Source: Hippopus hippopus
Lineage: Eukaryota > Mollusca > Bivalvia > Cardiida > Cardiidae
Length of the DNA stretch: 64,000 nucleotides
Direction of reading: 5' to 3'
Assembly (NCBI GenBank): GCA_946811185.2
Contig: OX328112.1
Location: 17,465,215 to 17,529,214, forward strand
Shown piece by piece: positions 55,022 to 64,000 of this stretch (positions are counted from its first letter, which is position 1; each line of letters begins with the position of its first letter). Under the pieces are notes generated by a model. It was not told the origin of the DNA, did no database searches, and saw nothing but the letters and a program-made list of their open reading frames with translations. The translations under genes were made by a program, and so were the position numbers.

Positions 55022-56045
55022 TTATTGACCCCAATTGCTCAGGTGGTAGAGCATGAGACTCGTGTACGTCAAATCACCCAGTTGATAGTGAGGGTTCTAT
55101 CCCCACAGCTGGCCACCTAAACTTACTTAAACAGTATGACGGTGCTACACATTGAGCTAGTTAGAGCACCAGACATAACTTATATTTAAAGTAGGTTTCG
55201 TCCTGTATCTCGCACTATTTCCCATAACATAACTAACAGTCTCCTTTGGGCGTCGCCCATATTATTATTACACCACATTTATATAGCAAGTTTATCGTAG
55301 TCTAGGCAAGCTCAAAAGTGCTTTACATCCTAGTTACAAATACACACATAATTTAGCAAATTTTGCAACTTAACATCATACAAATTAAGACAATGTGATA
55401 GTTAAAACAACATTATATAAACGAGATGATCTTCTACACATACGACAATGCAAGTTTTTTTAAGACATTATTATTTGCACGGTCAGGTGGCAGGGGACTT
55501 GGAAACTTGTTCACGGCTGTGGTGAATCATGTCGCCCCGAGCCGAAGGCGAGTTGGCGACATTATTCATCACATCCGTGAACAAGTTTCCAAGTCCCCTG
55601 CCACCTGACCGTACAACGAATTTATTATACTGCAAAGTTTTACCATTCCAACGTGTTTAAGCGAAATTTACCTGTTGTTTGGTTTCAAAAATTGAGTACC
55701 CTGACGAGGTAGAATTTCCCTTCTGAATGCTCCAATTCAATGAAAACTGACGTCACTGGGAACTGACGTCACTGAAACCTTGGTAAAACGTGCAGTTTGG
55801 TGCATAATCTTAATCTTAATCTTGATCGACGCCGTCATTTTGGATGTTGTGTTGAAAGTGTAGTCATGTATACGGGGCTCCCGAAAGGGAAACTGCTTTT
55901 ACGTTTGTTTTGCCTGTATACATGATATATATGTTCGGGGCATATTATCCAATCAGATCACGAGAAATTTCTTTGTAGTATAATAATATAAAACTGACTG
56001 GTTACAGCTTATAGGCCTATGGGCAACCGGTGGTGATGATAAATA
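55022..56045 (+). repeat. Block X (tRNA-headed), copy 1, with insertion
   Basis: Head CCCAATTGCTCAGGTGGTAG (A box) and GTGAGGGTTCTATCCCCAC (B box), then ACATAACTAACAGTCTCC and GGGCGTCGCCCAT. It resumes at 56015 with GGGCAACCGGTGGTGATGAT. Sequence 55261-56014 is an insertion absent from copy 2 at 61263. Confidence 0.65.
55481..55986. repeat. Composite inverted element, copy 1
   Basis: 55481-55610 is a hairpin with arms of about 60 bp (GGTCAGGTGGCAGGGGACTT and complement). 55622-55986 is bounded by TTATTATACTGCAAAG / CTTTGTAGTATAATAA. The same pair occurs inverted at 60546-61020. Confidence 0.85.
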
Positions 56046-56560
56046 AACGAAAATTAATCAAGTTTATGAAACGTTGGAAACCTCAGCCTTAGTTTTAGAC
56101 TATCGAACGCTATCTCTATTCCCATCAAGAGTGACCCAGGTTAAAATTTAAGCAAAAAGCCCCACAGTCGCCAAATACTGTCCCACGGAAAATAATTCTT
56201 TCTGTTAGGAATCCCAATTCTTTCAAATATGAAAATGTTGACATGAACAACAAAAATTCTACCACTCAAATTTGAACGATATCTACTCACTAAATTATAG
56301 ACTGAACAAGATGTCATGAGTAAGATACAAGTCAGTGACCTATGCAAATTAGGCCAGCTTTTACTTATCCTAATGCAACCTTTTGTTATTCTTGTGTTTT
56401 CGCGGATGTTGTAGGTCTCGTCCGGTTTCCACTGGCTGCCTCAACGAGGCACCTTCCACCTCTTTGTCTTGTTTTGTGTCCTTTGCTTACAGTTTCGACT
56501 TGCTGGTCGTAACAGTTCACATGTGTTTTTTAGCAATTCTCATTATAGATATAAAATAAA
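56046..56560. other. Spacer without recognised features
   Basis: No gene, RNA or repeat family recognised. Confidence 0.4.
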
Positions 56561-56567
56561 TTCCAGG

Positions 56568-56620
56568 ACTATCTATCTGATTGGCTGAGACAGAACGTCT
56601 CAGCCAATCAGATAGATAGT
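56568..56620. repeat. Perfect 24-bp hairpin
   Basis: ACTATCTATCTGATTGGCTG continues to a 5-base loop (AGAAC) and then its exact complement; TTCCA / TGGAA pair outside it. Confidence 0.9.
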
Positions 56621-57432
56621 ATTGGAATTAAATGTTTAATTGTTAATAATCAACAGCCCGTTTTTTTTTTTTTTTTCACGAAATGGATCAAATCATGCAA
56701 CGACTAGCTTGGTAAAATGCACCATGAATATGCATGAAACCCCATTTTCCAACAGCCCCACCCGATTAATTCAATTCCTTTTTCCTATCATGATTTTCTG
56801 TCAAAATCTTTTTTTTTTTTAATCACGTATCAAAGCTCCATTTCGTCTTTGGTGAAAAAAAAAGAGATTAAAGTTAGCCGTTGAAAAGGTAGAGAATAGT
56901 TTCCGAAAAGATATCAAAATGTTGTTTCCTTCAATGAAACTTTAACCAATAGGATAATTTTGTAAAGCCCCTTTATGCATATTTAGAGGCAAGACCCGAA
57001 ATATGGTAATGATGTGTGAGGTAATACGCAGAACGTACATTTAATCCGAAGTTTTTCCATTGCTCGGTTCGATGTTTCTTGTTTACGTCCTTCTATGCGC
57101 GCGCATCTCTCCGACTCCCCCTTCTGTTTTTGGTGTGTGCTATTTTTACGAGGGAATCTCCTTAAACAAAACGCGCCTTATCAGTTTGCTATTACTATGA
57201 TTTTTAGCTCCATTGTCCGTGTCAGGGCCCTGTGTCCATTGTGTGTCTGTCCGTCCGTACGTGCGTTAACTTTTATTTCAAACGTCTTCTCTGAAACTAC
57301 CTATCTAATTTAGATGAAACTTGACAGAAATGATCCTGCCATGGTCCTCTTCAAAATTTCTTGAAAGAATTTTATTCTTTCAAAAACTCTGGTTGCCATG
57401 GCAACAAAACTGAAAAAATACTGGAAATATTT

Positions 57433-58430
57433 GAAATCTTCGTGTTAAACCATAAGACCCAGGGTTACCAAGTTTGGCATGTAGCTTTATTTAATAGACC
57501 TCTACCAAGTTTCTTCAAATTATAGCCCTGGGGTCAAAATTGGCCCCGCCCCAGGGGTCACAGGTTTTACATGGGCTTATATAGTGAAAACATTAGAAAT
57601 CTTCTTGTTACTTTCCATAAGGCCTTAGAGGCTACCAAATTCTGCGTGTGGCTTTATCTAGTGGGCCTCTACCAAGAGGGCCCAAATTATAGCTCTTGGG
57701 TCAAAATTAGTCCCGGGGGTCACAAGGTCTACATGGGCTACTATACGGAATACTTTAAAAATCTTTTCTTTGCTAGCCATAAGGCCTAGGTCTAACAAAT
57801 TTTGCATGTAGCTGTATCTAGTGGGCATCTACCAAGAGGGCCCAAAATATAGTCCTGGGGTTAAAATTGGCCCCGCCCCGGGGGTCACAAGTTGTACCCG
57901 GGCTTATATAGTGAAAACTTTAGAAATCTTAGTTTGAACATATTTATTTTACATCGATTGAGAAACAAGTTCTTTCAATTTATACTAATCTCTTTCGATT
58001 CTGATTCCTGGGAACTACGCCAGTACTCGCGCCGAATGCGTGGGCCAATGAAAAATCCCAAAGTTGACACCCACTCCCGGGTATCGAACTCGGGACCTTA
58101 AGGTTACGAGGCCGACGCTCTACCTCACAACCACGGACACCACAATCTTCTTGTTACTAACCATTAGACCTACGGCTACCGAATTTAGCCCTGTCTCAGG
58201 GGTCTCATGTTTTACAGGACCTTTTATTGAGGAACCTTTGAAAATCTTCTTGTTAATAACACTTCTTGTATTATTTAATTTATCTTGTGGACCACTACCA
58301 TGATTCAGGTACTTATAGCTCTGTATTCAAAAATTGCTTTGCCCTGGGGTCAAAACTTTCTCGTGTGATTTTACAGAGAAAATTTTGCATGTCTTCTAGT
58401 TTGAAACCAATTATTGCAGTGTTTGGCGTG
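57433..58430. repeat. Tandem repeat, about 163 bp unit, interrupted
   Basis: Units start GAAATCTTCKTGTTA followed by CCATAAGRCC at 57433, 57597, 57757 and 57923. After a break they resume at 58143 and 58240. Each unit holds a GGGGTCAAAATTGGCCCCGC-like segment. Confidence 0.8.
57933..58143 (-). mobile_element. tRNA-headed SINE in the tandem repeat
   Basis: Reverse strand: GGTGTCCGTGGTTGTGAGG head and CCGAGTTCGATACCCGGG B box. The tandem repeat stops just before it and restarts just after it. Confidence 0.65.
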
Positions 58431-58764
58431 TAGGGTTTTTACTTATTAGTCAGTGGAGCGATACAGGACCATCATGACCCTCTTGTTCTTATCAATGTAT
58501 CTAAATGAATTTGTTACCCTCTTTAAGAAAATTGGAACAAGAAATATCTTTTAAAATAGATAGACGGCGTAAGAGATACTGGAATATGAATATTGAAACT
58601 CTTGTGGTTCAATATGAAGTAAAATTATGAAAATTAACCTCACGAAAAACTGTCTCTTTTTCCTCACTGTGTCTTCATTTTGTTGAAAAGTAATATTGAG
58701 TTATTTGGAATGGCTAATGATATATTAAATTTCCAAATGGAGCCAAAAAGGAAGGACCATTCTC

Positions 58765-59100
58765 TGAATGAATGAATGTATGGTGTTTTACGGCGCATCG
58801 ACATCTAGGGTCATTTAGCGCGCAAAAAAGAAGTAATGAAAGGAAAGAATTGGATGTAAGAATGAGAATAATTATGATGAAAGATGTGTTATGAATTGAT
58901 ACTATAATGGAAATAAAATAGATATACAGATAGATATACAGTGATAAGAATAAAATAGTCCAAATATGAATATAATATTTAAAAAAAATATCACAATTTT
59001 GTATAAGGTCCAATTTCATTTAGAAAAGCAATGTCCTTGAATAGATCGACAACCTTTCTGGTATGCCTTGATTCGTCATTGGCGACAGTTTTGCTGGAAT
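58765..59100 (-). pseudogene. Non-LTR retrotransposon 3' end, copy 1
   Basis: Reverse strand reads the end of ORF2 (VVDLFKDIAFLNEIGPYTKL, stop), then a 3' UTR and a tail ending CCGTAAAACACCATACATTC with ATTC repeats. It is truncated at its 5' end, as usual for LINE copies. Confidence 0.75.
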
Positions 59101-59279
59101 TTATCTGTATTTCATAAAACTGATCTTTTTGAATGTTTGATACTGTATACAGTATCCAGATGAAATTTTCAAATAGACGGATCTTGTATTCTCAAATACC
59201 AGCAACTAAACTAAAGTGACCCTTTTTAGAATTATTAATTCATTTACATCCAAGATCAAAAATCATTCAAGACAAAATA

Positions 59280-59850
59280 TAAAAGTGAAAAAATGCTATA
59301 AATAGAATGTAAAAATATGAGTAATGAATACATGATGAAAGATGTATAATGAAATGATTCTGTAAAAGAAATAAACTAGATAACAGTGATAGGAAGAAAA
59401 AAGTCTAAATTGGAATAAAAGGTTTTAAAACAATATCACAGTTTTGTTTAGAGTCCAATCTCCCTAAGGAAGGCAATAATTGCCTCAGTGTTGACAGAAT
59501 CAAAGAGAGCTCTCATACAGTCAACACTAAAGTGTTTGAAACGAACTCGATGAAAATCCACACAGTCAAGAAAAGTGTGCAAAAAAACAGAAAAGGGCGC
59601 ATTGCATGGAATGCACTCTGGTGCCTCATCACGTGTTAACAGCCACGAATGCGTTAAACGTGTGTGTCCAATTCTGCAGTGGGCAACTATTACCTCCTCT
59701 CGGCGAGTGGACCTGTAAGCGGGGTACCATTCACCTAGGACCGGTTAAACTAAACGTAACTTGTTAAAAATATCAGCATCCCATTGCGATTGCCAAGAAG
59801 TTCGGATATAGGTTAAAACAGAAGGTTTAATATCTATGTATAAAAAACCT
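59280..59850 (-). pseudogene. Non-LTR retrotransposon ORF2 C-terminus, copy 2
   Basis: Reverse strand from about 59850 reads DIKPSVLTYIRTSWQSQWD, LGEWYPAYRSTRREEV, HCRIGHTRLTHSW, then a C-x2-C-x8-H-x4-C knuckle (CIPC...HTFLDC), and LREIGL with stop TAA at 59448-59450. Such endings are known from Jockey-like non-LTR elements. One in-frame stop lies at 59745-59747. The 3' UTR matches copy 1 (GATGAAAGATGT, AACAGTGATAGG). It is a remnant: reverse transcriptase and endonuclease parts are absent. Confidence 0.85.
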
Positions 59851-60410
59851 TATAATTGGACGTTTTCACTGAACATGGCTGATTTATTTATATATTTGCG
59901 GGGGCAGTATGCATATACACGTGCACGCTCTTCTTCTTATCATATCGCTTGTCATAAAAAGAAAACCTTTGCCATGCACGTGGTCAACTTCCGTTGTAAT
60001 ATCTAACTTGCGGTTTTTCTGACCCTTATCTTTAACAGAGACACGTTTCATGGGGATCGGTTTAAACCATTATGACCAGGGAACAATTTTTCTGTTTACC
60101 ACAATGTTTTAGGCCTGAATTAATGTTGATAAATGGTACATTGTTGACTGAAACTACAAAATCTGAAAGAAAAACATTTATCAAGACTAAAATTGGATGT
60201 TCTTAAAGTGAAAAGAAGTCGAGGTGTACTTGGCGGGACAGAAAACGAGTCGATCCCTTGTATATGAGTCTGTTTAAAAAAAAATCAATTACAAGTTAAT
60301 TTTTTTCATTATTCAGCAGTTGTTTTTTTTATGATTCAAAAGCCTGCCAATTTCTTGCTGCAAAACGCATGTGTTGAGTACAACTTTTATATCAATTTTT
60401 GAAAACATCT
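59851..60410. other. Spacer without recognised features
   Basis: No gene or named repeat recognised between the LINE relic and the next MITE fragment. Confidence 0.4.
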
Positions 60411-60411
60411 G

Positions 60412-60540
60412 GACCTAGACCAAACAATTGCGGTGAAACCCTGACGGAAAAATAGGAGAAAATGCATTTTTTCCTTTTCGTTCATTGATTCAGAAACGAA
60501 TCACATCGCTTTAGCCACATAGAATTTGCCGTCTGCAAAC
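60412..60540. repeat. MITE family A fragment, cut by inverted element
   Basis: GACCAAACAATTGCGGTG, GGAGAAAATGCATTTTTTCC and TTGCCGTCTGCAAAC, then family sequence stops where the composite element begins. Confidence 0.6.
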
Positions 60541-60545
60541 CGGGA

Positions 60546-61020
60546 TTATTATACTGCAAAGAAATTTCTCGTGATCTGATTGGATAATATGCCCCGAACA
60601 TATATATCATGTACACTGGCAAAACCAACGTAAAAGCAGTTTCCCTTTCGGGAGCCCCGTATACATGACTACACTTTCAACACAACATCCAAAATGACGG
60701 CGTCGATCAAGATTAAGATTAAGATTATGCACCAAACTGCACGTTTTACCAAGGTTTCAGTGACGTCAGTTCCCAGTGACGTCAGTTTTCATTGAATTGA
60801 GGCACTAAGAAGGGTGATTCTACTTCATCAGCGTACTCAATTTTTGAAACCAAAAAACAGGTAAATTCATATACGTTGGAATGGTAAAACTTTGCAGTAT
60901 AATAAATTCGTTGTACGGTCAGGTGGCAGGGGACTTGGAAACTTGTTCACGGCTGTGGTGAATCATGTCGTCCCGAGCCTACAGCCGTGAACAAGTTTCC
61001 AAGTCCCCTGCCACCTGACC
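60546..61020. repeat. Composite inverted element, copy 2
   Basis: 60546-60905 is bounded by TTATTATACTGCAAAG and its complement; 60917-61020 is the GGTCAGGTGGCAGGGG hairpin with a shortened inner stem. Opposite orientation to copy 1. Confidence 0.85.
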
Positions 61021-61262
61021 GTACAACTAATAAAGACATGGGTAATGCTACTAGCACAGTTGTGAAAACAAACTTATTATTTGATTGAAATAACAAACGG
61101 AAATAAGGCAATTGCTTATTTTCAATTGATCATTTTGCATTAGACCACTTTGACAAATCATTCAAATATATTTTTGTAAATTTTCACTAAAGGGAGGTAA
61201 TTTTAACTATCTTACAATAATAGAGATAGAGTGATTATTTGAAACGATGGTTAGATGTCAAA

Positions 61263-61490
61263 CCAGCCCGAGTAGCACAAGTGGTAAAGCGAAGGATCTG
61301 TTAACGTCATGATTTTAGGGTGCGGGATAGAGCCCCACCGCTTTCCATCTAAAACTCAGCAAAAGTCTCTAGGGTAAGACGATAAAGAGAGGCCAGTGCT
61401 GTACACTTAGCATCTTGCATTTATTCCCGTAACATAACTAACAGCCTTCAAGGGGCGTCGCCAACATGGGCAACTGCTGGCGATGATAAA
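61263..61490 (+). repeat. Block X (tRNA-headed), copy 2
   Basis: GTAGCACAAGTGGTAAAGCG (A box), GCGGGATAGAGCCCCACCGC (B box), ACATAACTAACAGCCTTC, GGGCGTCGCCAACATGGGC. No internal insertion. Confidence 0.65.
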
Positions 61491-62048
61491 TTAACCATTA
61501 TCTTCCGCTAGGTTGCATAATACATACCTATCTGATTTGGGCATTCTAGGTACAGAACCGAACTAGTTTTCAAACCGACAATCGTTACGTCGAATTTAAA
61601 AATAAAATAACTTTTTACTCAACAAAACGCTACCTGGTACGATTCATTCAGTTATGGTCAGCTGGTATATAAGCTATGCACCGGTCACTTATAAAAACAG
61701 CCCCTACAGGCTTGGGAAATAGCTTCGGTATAAGCCCAGACATTTCTTTAAATCCTGGTTTCCTTAAAGTCTATATTTAGAAACTGTATTCAAAGATGTG
61801 CAGTAAAATAATGGAATTTGTAAAAATTGTTTTTCAGGTTTGAAATAATATTAGATTTAAGAAAGTTAGAGAGAAAAACAGGCTAGATTTTTCCACAAAG
61901 ATATTGTTTATGGCCATTTTCTCAATTGCTACTTTATTCGCGGCGAGATTAGTTTACACACCGCGTATTGATATTTATCCTGTACAGGATATTGATGCTC
62001 ATAGCAGACAGGTCTAATCTTCGAAGAATATGACATGGGCAGACAACA
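61491..62048. repeat. Block Y, copy 2, with extra internal sequence
   Basis: Matches block Y copy 1 from 61491 to 61739 and from 61977 to 62048 (GCTCATAGCAGACAGGTC). About 235 bp in between is absent from copy 1. Confidence 0.6.
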
Positions 62049-62339
62049 TAAATAAGCGGGAAAAAAATCAATCAACCAATCAAAAGGAGGCAAATATTGA
62101 AAATATGACTCAAATAAGTTAATATTAGTAAGTTAATATTAATAAGTTAATATTCTAATTTCAATACAAAAGGCCAAGTAAAAATGTGGCTTCGTTAAGT
62201 TTATGTAATTGTTCTAAATTTTCGCAAATTGTATTATATTTTTGAGGTCATCGGAAAAGACACAACTGTCTGAAGTGCGCATACCTAAACTTAAAAGTTA
62301 GAAATTGCTAAGTCCCTTTATCTTTATCTTTTGCTTACT

Positions 62340-62460
62340 CTTTACATTGGTTGGAAATGCAGTGTTCTGCCAGTGACTGACACTTACACCGACAGTACAT
62401 TAACAGAATGCCGTCTTCACAATAATTTCCTTCTTTCAAATGGTATGATTTAATTTACAT
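62340..62460. repeat. Interspersed repeat shared with 6940-7060
   Basis: TGCCAGTGACTGACACTTAC, CATTAACAGA and AATAATTTCCTTCTTTC correspond to the first copy. Confidence 0.45.
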
Positions 62461-62574
62461 TAAACACCCAAACTGTTTACCTTTGGCCTATATCTGGCCT
62501 TTAGTCAACAGAAAAATGATTGATTGTCCCCCAGCTCGCGTCGTCCCCCTCGACACCTACACTTCCGGTAAAGA

Positions 62575-62730
62575 ACTTTTAGCAAATTGGACTCCAAAGA
62601 CGTATGTTTTAAAACATTGTGGGAAAAGGAGAAAATGCTTTTAGCATTTTCTCCTTTTCCCACAATGTTTCCCACGGCTTTATTTCTCAGAGTCGATAAA
62701 AAAAACGGGATTGTTAAATTTTAGTTAAGG
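62575..62730. repeat. MITE family A, shortened hairpin
   Basis: AACATTGTGGGAAAAGGAG, AAAATGCTTTTAGCATTTT (loop shortened), CTCCTTTTCCCACAATG; the ends are partial. Confidence 0.7.
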
Positions 62731-62734
62731 GATA

Positions 62735-62920
62735 ATATGATAAAATGGCTAGTATGTCAAGGCTATATATGGTAAGAAAATCTCACTAAAATAGTAGACA
62801 GCTTAAAAATTCAAGATCAGACTGCACGTTCTACGACAATCCTGTCTTAATCTTGACTGTCAGCACGAGCATCTACAGTTTAAAAATTGCACTTGGATGG
62901 TTATTTCAAGTTCAACCCTT
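62735..62920. repeat. MITE family C fragment
   Basis: TTCAAGATCAGACTGCACGT and CCTGTCTTAATCTTGACTGT mark a decayed hairpin. Confidence 0.45.
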
Positions 62921-63362
62921 TTCCAAACGGAAACGGCCCCTTTTCGACCCTTAGAGATGGGCTATTGAAATCACTATCAGAAAAACAAAAGTGCTTCTAA
63001 TTCGATTTTTTCTTCTTCTACTCACACTGTTGCCTACTACAACAAAAGTAACACTAATGGTTTTAGCCAACATTAAATTGTTGTCAACAAGGTCTTCCAA
63101 TTTCGACAGGTCTAAATTTTTGTCGTCTGGAAAAAGGTGTACTCTTTATCAGACAACAGAGTACAATAGACGCTTTCGCATTTCAAGAAAGCATTGGATT
63201 TGTCTTTTGATGTGTAAACACCATTGCGGGGGGGGGGGGGGGGGGGGGGAAAGAAGAAAATGCTGGTTGTCAGAACATAATCCTTTTTCCTCATTATTTT
63301 CTAAAGCCTTCGTCCTCAGGGTCGTTAAAACTCGGGTTTGTAATGTAGTGGTAAAGAGTTAA
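62913..63362. repeat. Two MITE family A fragments with a poly(G) tract
   Basis: 62913-63138 (AACCCTTTTCCAAACGG, GTCGTCTGGAAAAAGG) and 63140-63362 (CTCTTTATCAGACAACAG, AGTGGTAAAGAGTTAA). A run of about 23 G's at 63226-63249 lies in the second core. Confidence 0.6.
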
Positions 63363-63582
63363 AATTCATCACCAATCCTATTTTTCCCACCCACACGTAT
63401 TAAATTCATAGACACTGAGATGACTGGCAAATCCTTTCCTTTTCGATTCTATCGTGTCCAGTAATTACAATACAATCAATGTATTGCACTGAGAAAACTT
63501 ATGATGTAACATCATCATTTATAAAAAAAAAAATGATATACACTCCTCAAAGTGAGTTGTGCAACAATAATAGATATTTACG

Positions 63583-63852
63583 TTTGAGTCATGCTATGTG
63601 ATAAGAGGGTTTCATGCATCTCCGTGATGCATTATGCCAAGCAAGTTATCCAATAATCATGGATCCATAATTTTTTTTCCTAACTACCAACTGAATCATA
63701 AGGTAGAATGGTCCTTTGACATGCAGAAAATTAGAAAATTTACCCATTGCGAAATGTTTCCACCCATGTCAGCCTGCGCAGACTGCGCAGGCTGACATGG
63801 GTCGATACTTTTCGCAGATACATTAAACCCACTTATCACAGACTATATCCCA
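63583..63852. repeat. MITE family B copy
   Basis: TTGAGTCATGCTATGTGATA, CCATGTCAGCCTGCGCAGAC palindrome and CAGACTATATCCCAT end. Confidence 0.75.
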
Positions 63853-64000
63853 TTCATTTTTACCAGACAATGTTTCATTATATTCTTTTTAACTCTTCCT
63901 AATCCTTTTGAACTGACCCCTGTAGAAAGCCCGCTTTTATAATAATGTTTATTGTATTGTGCAAAACATAGGAAAAGAGAGCGGAGAATTGAGCACCGAA
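63853..64000. other. Window end, no feature
   Basis: Nothing recognised in the last 148 bases. Confidence 0.4.

Noticed and set aside
55022..55100. True tRNA gene
   Set aside because: A and B boxes are visible but the spacing is too long and no cloverleaf acceptor stem closes; it is a SINE head. The same applies to 61263, 42077, 51235 and 58060.
55426..55608. 60-codon open frame containing ARSGGRGLGNLF
   Set aside because: It crosses the long hairpin; both arms are translated as mirror images and there is no splice or start context.

Overview
This window is eukaryotic nuclear DNA. It is AT-rich, has genes in many small exons with GT-AG introns, and is densely packed with short non-autonomous transposons. 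The repeat types (hairpin MITEs with a 'GTCAGCCTGCGC' palindrome, tRNA-headed SINEs with an AATC-type tail, mollusc-style tandem repeats) suggest a bivalve mollusc, possibly a dreissenid or related clam. That species guess rests on memory of similar repeats and was not tested.

1-30536: one very large plus-strand gene fills the left half. I assembled 25 consecutive exons (158 to 30536) from splice sites and reading-phase continuity. They give at least 2304 residues in one open frame ending at a TAG stop; the 5' end lies outside the window. In order, the protein has an N-terminal helical part, a module of 'DPxTG / VPxGG' repeats on exons that all start and end in phase 1, a long Glu/Lys/Arg-rich coiled coil mostly on phase-0 exons, a more globular C-terminal domain, and a final short coiled coil. 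I do not recognise a named family. The introns carry MITEs, a deleted mariner element (17702-18704), microsatellites and a minisatellite. The intron after the fourth exon holds a dead second copy of that exon, split by a MITE.

30537-43165: after a repeat-rich spacer comes a small gene whose coding part appears complete: three exons (38055-38691, 39900-40032, 43108-43165) joining in phase to a 275-residue Ser/Thr-rich, mucin-like single-pass membrane protein with a putative signal peptide, one transmembrane helix and a 24-residue basic tail.

43166-64000: I find no convincing host gene here. The region is a nested repeat landscape: MITE families A (TTAA ends, central hairpin), B (ATATGAGCC ends), C (TTAA ends, 'GATCAGACTGCA' hairpin) and D ('AACTTCTGATTGG' hairpin), two tRNA-derived SINE families, relics of a non-LTR retrotransposon, tandem duplications, and a pair of inverted composite repeats about 4.6 kb apart. 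MITE boundaries were judged by eye from the TTAA or ATATGAGCC ends and are good to a few bases for intact copies, tens of bases for decayed ones.
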